DNA of 64,000 nucleotides from Blasia pusilla (GCA_050084515.1 CM114272.1:31682001-31746000); one strand, 5' to 3'; shown: positions 50,480-63,240, counted from the first letter of the stretch. Made by a program: numbers and translations. Notes: a model not told the origin generated them from the letters alone.

Positions 50480-51990
50480 ATCATAAGAGTCACAAAAGTT
50501 GAGAGACACACCGGTTCTAGACAAAGAGCGAGTGAAGGATTTCCTGATTGGATTCAAGCTATACCCCAAGGCGCAAAGGGGAGAAAACCATGATAAGGTT
50601 GTCGTGGCAGTTATGTTTTTTAAGGATCATACGTTCCAATGATGGACAACTTAATTATCGGGAGGTACATTCAACCCATGGATCATCTTTGACTTGGAAG
50701 GAGTTCAAGGTGTTCATTAGCAATCGATGCACTCATGAGAACCAACAGTCTTGACATGGGGTAAATTTTGTGCGTTTGAGGCAAAGTCGATCTCTTACCG
50801 CTTATATGCAAAAGTTTTGTACAAAATTGAAATTCGAACTCGCTGCCTAAGATGGACGAGTTTGTAAAAAAAGTTTTCTTCTTTAGTGGACTTAAACCAA
50901 GTATGAAGAAGGCCCTCTTTCGAATGTGAGAGTTACCCAAGACTTGCAAAGAACCCTTGAAACTAGCCAAGCGGATAAGGGACGATGAGTCCTAGTCCAA
51001 CAAACCCTTCGAGCATAAAGGTTTTTCTAAGATACCAAAGAACAAAGGGACATCCAAGAGGGTCTAGAGTAGGGGTGAGCACGACCAAGGAGAGTCTCTT
51101 ACCTTGGGAGTAAAATTACTGGAGCCCAAAGTTAAGTCGAAAAGGGCTTAGCATCTGAAGTCAAGGAGGGTCAAAGTGACTTTCTACGACTATAGTAAGC
51201 CCAAACACATGACTAAGGGATGTTCAAAGCGTAAGGTTGGTAATTAGAGTATGATTGCGCTTGATGTTAAGCATTTGTTGGTGGGAAGTGTGGAGACGTC
51301 CCTTGAAGTCACCAAGAGGACGCCCAATCTTATGTGCTTAAGATCCATGAGCATTGATTGTGATATGATGTGATGTGATGTTTCTCGTTGATCAAGGTGT
51401 TTTCTACTCCTTCTTGAGTTCAAGGATAGTAAAGGAGTTGGGTTTGTGAACCACCTAGGTGGACGAACCCATTCGGGTGGGCTTTGTTGGAGGCAAATCT
51501 CACCAAACCTTGGAGCTATTTTCGGGGTTAATATTTGGATGTGGAGTATTTGAGTCATTTGAGAACTTTAGTATATGCGGCATGGACACGATAGAAGGAG
51601 TCTTAGGGAAGATATTCTTGAATGTATACGAGGTGCAGCTTAGACAAAGACCACCAAGGTTGAGCGTCTTAGTGCAAGGCAAGCGATTGCATGTGCAATT
51701 GGTTTATGAGGTTCCTATAAAGAAGGAATTTGTGAACATTGTTATGAGGGCAAGTCCGACCAAGATAAAAGATGGGTTTCTCTGCTTGATGAGATAGGTG
51801 GAGGCTACAAGAGAAACGTGCGGAGATCAAGAATCACCTTCCAGGGGAATCCCGAAAGTACTCTAAAGATTAATGAAGGAATTTGAGGATGTCTTGACAA
51901 AGGAGCTTCCCATTGAATTACCACCATATAGGACTGTCAATCATAAGATAGAGGTGATACCAACAAGGTTGCATGTGGACAAAGTCCATG
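50480..51990 (+). pseudogene. Gag-protease-pol start of another gypsy element
   Basis: Fragments in several frames: a gag block SLTWKEFKVFISNRCT (50693-50740), LRQSRSLTAYMQKFCTKLKF (about 50780), and a nucleocapsid knuckle (about 51180) in which both leading cysteines are Tyr (YDYSKPKHMTKGC). A protease-to-pol region follows (51459-51797), then the pre-RT block MKEFEDVLTKELPIELPPYR with VNHKIEVIP (51873-51970). Similarity ends before the RT core, so the element is 3'-truncated. The wording differs from the methyltransferase-bearing family. Confidence 0.6.
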
Positions 51991-52335
51991 TTCGTGGACT
52001 CATGTCCGACCTATGGAAGGACTTGTCCATATGGGCCCCACCTTACCGTCCATTCTGCTTCCCCTTACTTGCCTTCGTGTTCCATACTCCCCCATTCATC
52101 AGCAAGTGAAAGATAAGCGATGACATTATCAATGCTTCACTTGTCACTCTTGAGGGGGTGAGTGACCACATGCTCAATACTCCTCACTTCTCACTATCAT
52201 CATTCCCCCACTCATAGGCATACTCTCTCACGCAAGAATCTTTTCCTACAAGCGCTTTCTCTCTCTCATCTAGTCGTCATTGTTGTGCAACCCCCCTCTT
52301 GCCCCATCTCTCGCCATCACCTTTCTTCTTGTAGC
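51991..52335. other. Pyrimidine-rich junction region
   Basis: C/T-rich sequence with no recognised coding content, between the gypsy relic and the CACTA-like end. Confidence 0.4.
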
Positions 52336-52540
52336 ACTAGAAGGAAATACCCAATTTTGTGACTCAAGAGCTAATGACTCCTAAGATTTTCATGACTATA
52401 TGATCATAACTATGACTCTTGGAGTCATTATTGTTCCTTTTGATTCATATAGAGTCATTCGTTTAGTCATGGAAGGTAGATTGAGTCATGAAAATATTTG
52501 TGACTTCTAGTCAAGAGTTTTAAATGAATAGGACTTAAAA
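52336..52540 (+). mobile_element. CACTA-type transposon end with subterminal repeats
   Basis: CACTAGAAGGAAATACCC at 52336 has the form of a plant CACTA terminus. It is followed by at least eight copies of TGACTC / GAGTCA / AGTCATG-like motifs within 170 bp, as expected of subterminal transposase-binding repeats. The partner end was not found in the window. Confidence 0.45.
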
Positions 52541-52834
52541 TGGATAACTCTCGTTTGGATTACGTGGCAAGATGTTGTATTACGTGGCATGGTGTGGACT
52601 CTAGGGTTTCTGGTTTAGCCAAGGGTCACGAAGAGGCCCAAGAGCCAAGAGTCAGATCAAAAGAGCCCAAGGGTCGTGTCGAGAAGGAGGCCCGCACCAA
52701 GATTACAAAGCTCACCTAGACTGCAGAGCGCGTAACAAGACTAAAGATCGTTTAAGTTACGTGACCCTAAATGTGAGGAAAAATGCAAGCAACCCTAAAC
52801 ACAAGGGGAAAATGATTTTGAAGGTGCAAAAAAT

Positions 52835-52836
<2 letters not shown>

Positions 52837-52872
<36 letters not shown>
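52837..52872 (+). repeat. (GA)18 microsatellite
   Basis: Uninterrupted GA dinucleotides. Confidence 0.95.
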
Positions 52873-52874
<2 letters not shown>

Positions 52875-53439
52875 CTTGCTGAGACGTGTAGGCAAGTGAA
52901 AAACTTCAGAATTATGATTCACTGAGCATCGAGAGTGTAGAGCGCATCTGAGGGAAAAACATCAAGGAGAAGGTGGAGAGCTCTACTTATAGACAACACC
53001 ATCACCTTCGAGTAGAAATCTATTGAATCAGCCAGCACTCACACATGCGGTGATAGAATGAACACTTGAATTGGATCACAAGTAGTAGAACAAGGAGACG
53101 TTTGGAGATTACAATTCTAGGTAATGTACAACTCTCATTTGTCTCCAAAGGTTGAAATTGTACTTAAATTGAAGGTCTCTAGTCTGAGTGTTCATTCTTG
53201 TTACGTTTGAAATGGTGCTGAAGCCAATTGTCCAATGCGCTAGGGTCTTCAACTTTCACATTGATTGTGGCTGCCAAGAAGTGTTTTGTAATGGTCCATT
53301 TTAAAGTTCACTGTCCCTTCCTTATGATTGAGGAACGATGATAGCTTTGGAAGAAAATTGGAGTGGGGGTTCTAATTTCCGGCAGTCGCTGCTCTATTAT
53401 GGAAATTTTCAGAGCGAGGATAAGAGTGGTCACTCCTCG

Positions 53440-53441
<2 letters not shown>

Positions 53442-53512
<71 letters not shown>
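53442..53512 (+). repeat. (TC)35 microsatellite
   Basis: Uninterrupted TC dinucleotides, about 570 bp from the GA tract and complementary to it. Confidence 0.95.
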
Positions 53513-53514
<2 letters not shown>

Positions 53515-55065
53515 GCTACTTGATTCTGAGTCATGACAAGTGTGCCCACTCGTTTCTCTCTCTAAACTCTCATTTGCAATATAACTTGGAATGTGGGTAG
53601 ACATGGTCATTCATGTGGCATGGGGTATGACAAATAGTTAGCTCAACGCGGAAAGGGAATTTTCAATGTTCAGTACATTGTAGGTAGAGAAGTCAGGGCA
53701 GTAACCGATGCACATCTTATTGCCCCAATTTCTACGACCTCGTTATCTTGATATTTTTCAATTACTTCCACATTCCACAACCCTAGTCATAGGGCAACGA
53801 GTGTATGTTGAGTTTTTTAAGCTTAACCATCGCTTCCTTCAATTCTCCCCATGTTTCTATGTGGAGTTGAGGGAACGTTTGGGAATGTTTGACCTAGGGA
53901 CTTAACTAAGACAAAGCGATTGCCTACTCTTGAAATGAAATGAGTAGGAGATATCTAAACCCATGGAAGAGAGGAGAAGAGAAGAGGAAAGAAGATGAGA
54001 TGAGATAAGAGCTATGATTAGCTTTGATATCTCGATAGAAATAACGTGTCTAAAATGTACAAATGTCAATTCACCGCACGTAATATACACATAAGAATAT
54101 CTACAACTCACTATTCTTGGCTGCTAGAAATTTTGCTAGTTGATCTAGATCAGCTATTGACCCCGTTGTGCATTCAAACACAAGACATATGGATTGTATT
54201 GTGTACAAAAATCAACTATATAGGAACTATGATTGGCAAAGATATATATGCCCACCTTTTTGCTCTGTTCAATCAATGCTATTTGTTGCATTGTGAAGCA
54301 CTCAACTTCTACCAAGATGCTAATGCAGTAAAGTAGTGAATGCCCCCTTAGTATTACATCTCCTGGCTCATATACTTCAGATCATCCACTTCTAGATGTT
54401 GTTTTCTCTTAAGCAGGGGAGTTGTAAGCTAGTCTAGTATAGATCCTTAACACTCATTTCTCTTTGATCTTAGTTCGAGCCATTTGTACCCAAGCATGTT
54501 CCTCTTGCCAAATTTTCCCTATCCCTTGGCCTTCTTATGAGCTCCTTTCCATCTTACATCTACCCCAAGTCTATGGTTCCTGTTGTTTGTCTCTCAGCCA
54601 TGTCCAACTGATGCTTTAGAGGGAAAAGAGAGAGAATCAATGAATGAGTGATTATATTTCTTAAAGAGGAAGCAAAGAAGGAGAAAATTGTAAGAAAATA
54701 GAGAGAGGGATCTAGAGAGGTGCAAAGCATTGTGTATGGAATGTGCATATTGTGTGAGGGTAGTTTAGTAGATTGAGAACTACCATTGCTTACCACTTGG
54801 CTTATGCTGAGAAAGAAAACAGTGAAAAACCAATCACTCCTGTATTTCAATGTCTGAAGCCCTCCATGATGAGTTCTTGCATGGTCAATAATGAACCACC
54901 AATACCACCTTTTGCAAATTTTCTGCTACAATTTCTCATTGTACAATTGTTTTACTTAAATTTAATTGTGATCAGCTTTGCAACTAGGACTGCATGGATG
55001 TAGTAATTTCCCTACTTCTATGTGTATTTTCCAGTTGCGGGAATGTGGTTGCCGTTATCTGAGGA
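53513..55065. other. Intergenic, AT-rich
   Basis: No supported gene, RNA or transposon domain. This is the 3' flank of the Helitron. Confidence 0.5.
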
Positions 55066-55096
55066 CTAGTAAGGTGCTCGTGCAATGCGCGAGTGC
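55066..55096 (-). terminator. Helitron 3' hairpin and CTAG end
   Basis: Read on the minus strand: GCACTCGCGC, loop ATT, GCACGAGCAC, then CTTA and CTAG. The stem has seven Watson-Crick pairs and three G-T pairs. This is the transposition terminator signal of Helitrons, not a transcription terminator. Confidence 0.8.
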
Positions 55097-55167
55097 AAGA
55101 GGGAATACGAAAGATGCAAATAGGCATGAAGGAAAAAAATTTCTGATCTGATTTTTAAATATTTATT

Positions 55168-58100
55168 TTATCCAAGAATTTCTTTATATACTACATTTCG
55201 TGTATAGTCACCTTCCTTATTTGAATGTTCATCGCTTCCAATTGTAATGTGGATAGAACTTCTCTTCCCTACTCTAGATAATGCTACATACAATTGGCCA
55301 TGAGAAAATACTGGAGTAGGCAAGTAAATTCCCCCCTTTTTCAAAGTTTGACCTTGGGACTTATTGATAGTCATAGCAAAAGCCGGTCAAATAGGAAATT
55401 GAAACCTACGTAAATCAAATGGCAAACCTGAATCTAATGCAATCAATGGGATAAAAATTTGATCTCCAATATTCATCCCTATGATAATTTCAGCATCTAT
55501 GCAATATTGCATAAATCCACGAATCACCAATCTTGTCCCGTTTGCTTGTCCATGTGCTCCATTCATGTTTCGTAACAGCATGATTGGTGCCCCAATCTTC
55601 AAACAAAATCGGTGCGGAGGAAGTCTTGAAGGCAAGCATGTGTTCAAAAATTTAGTTGGATATATATGAGTCATCCCCTCGTTTGGAATAGAGTCGATGG
55701 TGAGGTAAACTTGCTCCTGTACACAAAATATAATGAGTTTGTAAGAAAAGGTAATATTAATATCCAGACTTGTAATTGAATAACTCTTTAATAAAAGTTA
55801 AAGGTATTACCTCTCTTGGAAACGGCGACATTACGCTTGCATTTATGTCATGTACATCTTGATTTCTTAGAGTCAGAATTGCTGTATCTCTCAAGAAATC
55901 AATATCATTGAATTTAGATGGAAAATTTCGATATATCAAATCAATAAGATCACATATCTTATTACTTCTAGTAACAATTTCAGATGGTAATTGTATAAAT
56001 TTTCTCCCAAATGTGGATGCAAAGGTACACGACCCTCTCCCACTTCTAATAACCAATCAGCAAAAGCTTGTTGTTCACTACGCAAGTGACCTTCCAACCT
56101 CTGAACTCGCATGTTTGTAGTCAACTTCATGACCTTTACATTAGACCAAAGAGATGACCTCTTTATGGTGGCTTGGATGATTTGCGGCCGATCCCCATGA
56201 CGAATAATAGGCAACACTTGACGAAAATCACCACCAAATACCATAAGTTTTCCACCAAATGGTAATTGTCGGTGTTCATCAGAAAAAACTCCCATAATAT
56301 CTTGTAAAGTCCGATTTACAACCTCAAATGCGTGACGATGAGCCATAGGAGCTTCATCCCATATAATAAGCATTGCATCACAGATTAAGCGCGCTCCATC
56401 ACTATTAACCGACAAACTACAGTAAGAAAAGGGGAGTAAATTAGAACTTGTGCCACTAGAATTGGAGGAAATTAAAAATTTTGCATCATCAAAATTGGCA
56501 CTTACTTGCAAGTAGAGCTCTCATATAGATTGATGGGGATTTTGAATCGCAAATGTGCAGTACGTCCTCCTTCTAATAATAGAGCAGCTATTCCAGATGA
56601 CGCCACAGCCAAAGCTATACCTCTTGCACTCCTTACACTTGCAAGAAGAAGATTATATAAAAATGTTTTTCCCGTTCCACCTGGGCCATCGATGAAAAAG
56701 ACTTTTGGAGATGGTGGAGCATCCAAGCATATTTTATCAAGCTCATCATGTATAGCATCCCAAATAATACGTTGTCCTTCATTTAGACATGGTTCTCCTA
56801 ATTGCACTTGCTCAAATAGTTTTTCCGTATCATACAAAAGCTCTTGTTCCTCCAAATATGAATTTGATTGAAGTTGTTGGAAGTCAGGTTGGGGCATGTC
56901 CGAAAGTCCGATTCTTTTCCTTGATCTTGTAAATAATAATGGACTTCCAACAATGCAGTATTAACCATAGCATCTTCAACAGGAAGATTAGGAATTCCAA
57001 TTTTCTACAAAATAGGATGATAGCCCAAAATTTGTTAGACTGTTGAATGCTCAATAGAAGATACTATTAAGAATAAAAAAAATATGCAAGAGTATTAATG
57101 AATTCTTACCAGACGCCGTTCATATAAGAGATCTTCTACCATTGGAACCAAAAATTGACTCCAAAGTGTTGCAGGTTGAGCAGGTGTGTTGTACGCTAGA
57201 ATAATTGCGAATATGCGATGAAGTGAAGAACCTGTACAAATTATAGAAGCTTCTTCAGAGCAAGAGAACACTTCCTTATCATCCTCAAGAAGTCCCAATT
57301 GGATAGAAGCCTCCTTGAATGTTGGACATAATATCCCATTAACAGTTCTCAAACATTCATACGTAGTTGCTCCTCGAACATGATGGAGAAGTAATCTCAA
57401 ACAATGACGTTCTCCTTCACCTATAAGGAATTAAACTAAATGACTTTATCCCAGCATATAGATACATTGCTTTAGAGGTGGAATATAAAAGGAATTATGT
57501 ACAAAGGAGTAGATTTACCTGGATGAGTAAGGTATAAGCGACCAATGGGATGGCCACAACCATTTGGTTTTTGTTCCCTACAAATCCATCTCTTGTTACT
57601 CCAACGATAATAAGAAGGAAAATCTATGTATAGATATTTTCGAGCACTGGAGTCGTATAGATTGGTTGCAAACCATTGGGTCAATGTTGTCTCTCTTTTT
57701 GGTTGCAAAATATCTCCAGGAGTGTCAACATCATTGAAGTAGACTAATTGTTGTTATGGAAGATGGACTGCTAGTCGTACGATACTTGGAAGTTCAACAT
57801 GTAGACTAAACTTAAAGAGACGCCAACATGCTTCCGAAGAAGATATATATCTGGAATAATGAGAATTCCAAGTATTTGAGTGAGAAATTACATGAGAAGG
57901 ACTCTCCCATAATTACGTGAAAATGAGAAATAAAATATAATGCATCAGAGAAGTCAATCCATAAAATCATACCTCGCATCAAGATATGACGTTATTGAAG
58001 TTATTGACGTTGTCTCGTCAATAACTTTGATTACATTGGATGTATCCATATCCTTTGACAACTTAAATGACACGGCATCAGATCCTTTATAAACATATTT

Positions 58101-61100
58101 GTATAAGTACTTGACAACAGAAACACTACTTGTAATCTCCAAATTAATGTGACAATCAAATAGGGTGCATAACATCGGATTGTAAAGTACAACCCAACGA
58201 TTATCCAATGAATGTTCTCTCTTAATTATCGCTCTTCCATTCTCCAATCTACAAAAATAAAATAACAATCGTAATTAATCATGAATGAATGTATTAGAAG
58301 AAATCATGAATACATATGCCTAAAAAATAAAAGGGTCCTTACCTATGATATATCGGATAACCATCTTCTGTTTCGGTAGTGTTGGCCGCAAAAGCTTTAG
58401 GATAGCCTTTTGTACATTTTTTTGTTTCCTTATCTATACACGGAGCATTTGGATTTAATGGTCCACATGGACCGTGAACCATGTAATTAGCAACGGTAGA
58501 AAAAAACCTTGGATGGGTAGATTGATCACGGATTTCAATTGAAATGATACGATCATAATCACTTGTGGTACGCGGTTTATCCTCACGACCTAAAATAATA
58601 AGGACATGCAGATGCGGTAATCCTCTTTTTTGGAATTCCACCACATGGATGCATCCTACAACTCGGCCTAATATCTGCTTCTTGATGATAAGTCGTAACA
58701 ACTCCTTCTTTTTCTTCTCAAAAACCCGCACAACCAAATCTGGTCGGTCTGCAACTGATTGGCCCGGTAATAGGGCTTAAGTAATCTCCTCCCACTTTGG
58801 ATTGCATGTCATGGTTAAGAAGTAATCAGGCTTCCCAAAATGTCATACAATTTCCATTGCATCCTGATACAATTGATGCATATGACGTGGCACTCCAGTA
58901 AAAGAAGAAGGTAATATAATTCGTTTCCCAAGCCTTCGGCTATCCGCATCTTATCGATGCATGGCATCCTTTACACCTTGATATAATTCAGCCCTGAACT
59001 CCTTATGATTTAAGCGTACCCATGATAATCGTTGCATTTCCACAGTGGCATAGAGGTCAACCATATATTCTTGAGTAAGTCGACGAAGCCGCAATAAGCG
59101 ATTGTCATCTTTTCCTCCAACCCGAGTTTGAAGTCGAAAACATGCAAATTGCAAGGCCGTAACACATTTTGTTCTTCTTTCCTCAACAATATCACCATAA
59201 ACTATGTCCTCATCCATGCAATCATCTGCAGGTTCAGGATGTCCCTCCTTTCCATGAATAATGTGGCCCAATCGTCGGGATTCCCTACAACCTTCAATTC
59301 GCCCAAAGGGTATTCCAGGATGCCAACCTGCTTCACCATAGATAAATAACAAAACAAAGTGTAAGGGAATATATGCTTCGTTGAGGTCGGATATACGTTT
59401 GACTCCTCCTCCATGTAGTCGTACAATTATATCACGATGCTCAACGTGTTCACTTCCATCACCCGGAAAAATAGCAGCAACTTTAGACGCAATTGGTAAG
59501 TTATAACGTCTGGCATCAAGTCCTCTCTTACTTGCCTTGAGGATGATCTGCACATGAAGATCACTTGCTTCATATGCCATATGACGAAAGATCTTCACAT
59601 ATAGATTGCATTCATGTAACATGTCTTGGAGACCTTTCAAAATATCCATATTAAGAATAGAAGATGTAGACATAATAACTCTAGCACGATTTTCCAATTC
59701 ATTTGCAGTATCATGGATGTATAGTTGAGCAAATTGAGGATGTCCCCCAATATCATGAGGTAAAGGTCCAATGGAATGATAGATCCCGCCTTGGACCCTA
59801 AAGTGTCCAGTGCCACTAATTTATTTGTTTACATGTACCCCGGTAGATGCAAGTTGAAGTGTCGAATTATAAGCTCGAGCATGTGTAGGAAAATGAACGC
59901 TTCTAGGACCAACACCCGAAATCAAGGATTTAAGAAATGGAGAAGATGATCTCAAGGGAGGTAAGTATATTCTTCCATGGCCACAACACATACTATATGG
60001 TGAGTCACCAAACTTAGTACCTTTGACCACTTCACATTTCCAATTCAAAGCACAGCATGAGCGACATATCTCTGTCATAGAACCTAATGTATGACGACCG
60101 CTGGTACGATTCAAACTCCTTTGTAATCGCAACTTTCGAATATCACTTTCTTGAAAATTTGGCCTCCTTGCAAGATTGAGAGTTGTATTTAATCTTACAA
60201 CTCTATCAAGGGTAGACGATGCATAAATTATAGAAGTGTTTGGTACAGTGGCACGTTGTGGAGATAACAAAACTCCATTTGGAGACATGGCATCTACTCT
60301 TCACCTTGATTCATCTCCGAGTTGGGCAAAAGTCGACGAATTGTTGAAAACTTCATCTGGAACAGGAATAGGAAGAGTGGTCGACGAAATGTCGACAACT
60401 TCATCTTGAACTTGAATAGGAAGAGCGGTCGACGAATTTTTGACAACTTCTTCTTGAATTGGAATAGGAGGAGTGGTAGGTAACTCAACTTGTGGTGGCC
60501 CAATCGTGGATGTATTCTTGATAACTTCATGAAATGCATTGTCAACTAACTCGAGTCTTGGCGATATATAAATAGAATCCGTCGATTGTTCGCTCACTTC
60601 TTGATTTTCTTCTACTATTATTCCATCTTCATTTGAAGGCCTGAGAAAATATGTCAAAATATTGATAAGAATAAATACAAATCAAATATGGAGTAAATCA
60701 AGTAGTTATGAAGTGAATAGTTAGATATAGGTACCTATTCAATGGAATAGGTGCCATACTCTCAGGCTGAACTTGACCATTAAGCCCTTTCCTTCTTTTT
60801 CTATACTCTCGATAGTAATTCCTCTTTTTTTCTTTGAGAGCTTCCATTCTATCAGCCCAAATAGCACGCTTTCGTTTTTGGGCTTCGCCACGTAGAACCT
60901 TCCGAAAGTCACGTATATTGACGGGATTAAATGGGATTGGAAGTCTGGAACAACACATGAATGTTAAAAGCTTACAAAATTAAATGAAAAGTCAATATTT
61001 GGTGGGAAATTGGACAGGCTAAATGAACGTCGATGTAGTAAACTTACGTTGGAGATGTTTCAGGTCCGAGTTCATCTTTGAGACGTGTTTGTTGAGCTAA

Positions 61101-61443
61101 GATTTCCTTGCGATGGACACGCCTTTTTTGTTGTGCATTCGCACGCATCAATTTTCGGAAGTCACGCAAATCCGTAGGATTTGATGGAAGAGGAAGTCTG
61201 TGCAAAAATTGGGTTTAATGCATGAGAAAAATATATTGTCGAGAAAATGGTATGTAAGGCCTCATCGTTGAAATGGAAATAAGGTGCTTAAATCCCTACC
61301 CTAAGCAAAGGTTCTTACATCGGGGAGGTATTCTTCGATACTTCAATATGTCTTCCCGAACTTTGTTGCAAAATTGGCATATTTGTAATAATACCAAGTG
61401 GCCGTCTCTCCCTGTTTAGTGACGATCCGCCAACACTCATCAT
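55168..61443 (-). pseudogene. Helitron Rep-helicase gene, ten exons, with stops
   Basis: Exons with GT-AG junctions: 61443-61319, 61197-61048, 60944-60735, 60640-58343, 58249-57973, 57850-57519, 57420-57110, 57004-56506, 56416-55811 and 55716-55168. Exon 4 holds the zinc-finger-like region (CRSCCALNWKCE), the Helitron-like N domain and the Rep His motif LPHLHVLIILG; exon 5 has the two-Tyr region KYLYKYVYKG. Exons 8-10 form a PIF1-type helicase with Walker A GPGGTGKT, Walker B IIWDEAP, GDFRQVLP and [10 protein letters not shown]...YVALSR. In-frame stops are at 60303, 59823, 58953, 58845, 58779, 57756 and 55389 (first base), with frameshifts near 56911 and 55990. Rep nicks and joins DNA and the helicase unwinds it. 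Confidence 0.85.
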
Positions 61444-61915
61444 CTACATGACACACAACGGAAGTATTGAGAATTGAAATAAAATGACCAAAAGAAGAAA
61501 GAATAAAAAGAAAAGAGAAGAAAAGAGAAGAGGAGAGAAGAGAAAGGAAATTAGTAAGGGCAATTTTTCATTTCCAATTTGATTTTCTTTAAAAATTATA
61601 AATTGAATGAAAAAAAAAAGAAATTGAAATTTCTTAGATAAAATGTAGGGGAAGAAGAGTAAGGGAGGAGATTTATGTTAATAAAAATTACAAATTGAAA
61701 GAAAAACAAAAATAAAATGAAATTTATAAAATAAAATTTAGGAAAAGAAAAGAATTTGGGGAAGAAGAGTAAGGGGGAAGATTTATTTTAATTTTCTCAA
61801 AAAAAAGAAATTGTAAATAATTGGGGAAAAATTGGGAAAAAAGGTGAAAAAGGTAAAAACCATTTTTAAGGAAATTCATTAAGAAAAACCCAGGTTCGAT
61901 AGGCCGAACCTGGCC
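61444..61915. other. Purine-rich upstream region of the Helitron gene
   Basis: Long GA-rich and A-rich stretches (61500-61860) on the plus strand, probably the Helitron 5' region. A 9-bp inverted repeat with 6-bp loop lies at 61890-61913. Confidence 0.5.
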
Positions 61916-62239
61916 CTAACCTAACATTCCCAACCCTAGCCCTGAACCGAGCCCCGCCCCTGTGCATGCGCCGCCTTCGAATCCTAGGGTCGTTGGTTGA
62001 TCACTCTCCCATCTAACGGCCAGGACAAGGAGGCCGTTAGATGGTGCATCTGACGGCTCACGGCATGAGCCGTCAGGCGTCACCCTACACCCTTCCCCCT
62101 CCACCCTCCACCCTCCACCCTTCCCCCTACCCAATCGTCCAACCCTTTCACTCCCAACCCCACTCTTAGTCGCTCGCCCTTGCGAGCTCGTCCGTCCGCC
62201 CTCCTCTCCGATCGCCCACTCTCTGAGTGCGTCCGCTCT
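61916..62239. other. GC-rich non-coding region
   Basis: C-rich plus strand with simple repeats such as CCACCCTCCACCC (62100-62125). The open minus frame here looks compositional rather than genic. Confidence 0.4.
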
Positions 62240-62900
62240 CTCAGTGCGCCCGCTCTCTAGCTTGAGCGCGCCCCTCCGTCTGGCTCGTGCGCGCTCGAGC
62301 ACTCCAGAACTCCGACTCCTCCCCGATCGTGCGCACTCGAGCGCACGAGCTCGAGTGCGCTCATTTTCGGCTCATTTTTGGCTAGGCTTATTTTCGGCTT
62401 ATTTTCGGCTAGGCTCGAGCACTCCAGAACTCCGACTCCTCCCGGCTCGTGTGCTCCAGAACTCCGACTCTTCCCGGCTCGTGCGCACTCGAGTGCGCTC
62501 ATTTTTGGCTAGGATCATTTTCGGCTCATTTTCGTTTAGGGTTTTCGTTGGGTACTATGCACCTTGTTGTCTGTCTTTCCCTAGGTAGCTGATTTACTCT
62601 CTTGCTAGCTCTCTCCGCCCTCCTCTCTCGATCCCTCAGGCGCCCCTCTCTGAGTGTGTTATACAAGGGCGCTTGAGCGTGCCCCTCCGTCCGGCTTGTG
62701 CGCGCTCAAGCACTCAAGCGCGCTCAAACCGCTCGATCTGCAATGTTCACTTTCGGTTTTGAGCTAGGCTATCTTGCTCGATCTGCACCCTCCTCCCGGC
62801 TCGTGCGCACTCGATCTGCAACGTTCATTTCGGGCTCTAAGCTAGGCTGTCTTGCTAGCTTTGACTCGAGTACCTTTCGGCGAACGCTCAGGAATTTCTT
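62240..62900. repeat. GC-rich minisatellite-like repeats
   Basis: Repeated blocks of GAGCACTCCAGAACTCCGAC, CGGCTCGTGCGCACTCGA and CATTTTCGGCTCATTTTTGG recur at about 62295, 62415 and 62455, with diverged versions to 62850. Open frames across it are repetitive and unlikely to be real. Confidence 0.7.
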
Positions 62901-63049
62901 CGAATGCAGCGAACCTGCCGCAGCTCTTGGAGATCTGATTGCAAGCTGTCCAAGCTCATCCCCTTTCCGGTTGTGCTCTTCGGTGTTCTTGATTGACTTC
63001 TTTCCCTAACTCTCCGGCTCTCAGGTTATCTTGCTAGGATCTCTTGCTA

Positions 63050-63240
63050 CTTGTTCGACTCTGGGTATTTTTGACGGTCGGGCTCTCTTGCTAGTTGTTT
63101 GACTCGGGTGCTTTTGACAGTCGGGCTCTCACAACCTTGCACATCGGGTCTCGGGGATTTCTTCACGGTTGGGCTCTCACAACATTGGACATCGGGTCTC
63201 GGGGATTTAGTTTGGCTACTGTGCTTTTGATGGTCGGGCT
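63050..63240. repeat. Short direct repeats of a CGGTCGGGCTCT unit
   Basis: Variants of TTTTGACGGTCGGGCTC and of CATCGGGTCTCGGGGATTT recur two to four times each. No coding content is apparent. Confidence 0.65.

Larger units (their letters stand above)
55066..61913 (-). mobile_element. Autonomous-type Helitron (inactive copy)
   Basis: The minus-strand gene for a Rep-helicase protein is followed by a textbook 3' end. A 10-bp stem (arms 55087-55096 and 55074-55083, loop 55084-55086, some G-T pairs), four bases and CTAG (55069-55066) are followed by T at 55065, as expected for insertion between A and T. The 5' TC end is not certain; a candidate lies by the inverted repeat at 61890-61913. Helitrons move by rolling-circle replication. 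Confidence 0.75.

Noticed and set aside
61890-61913. Inverted repeat as the Helitron 5' terminus
   Set aside because: A TC start next to it is possible, but Helitron 5' ends do not need a hairpin and no second copy was available to set the boundary; kept only as a candidate.
61916-62588. Overlapping open frames of 80-128 codons on both strands in GC-rich DNA
   Set aside because: Composition and repeats explain them; the proteins are Arg/Ser-rich repeats with no domain.
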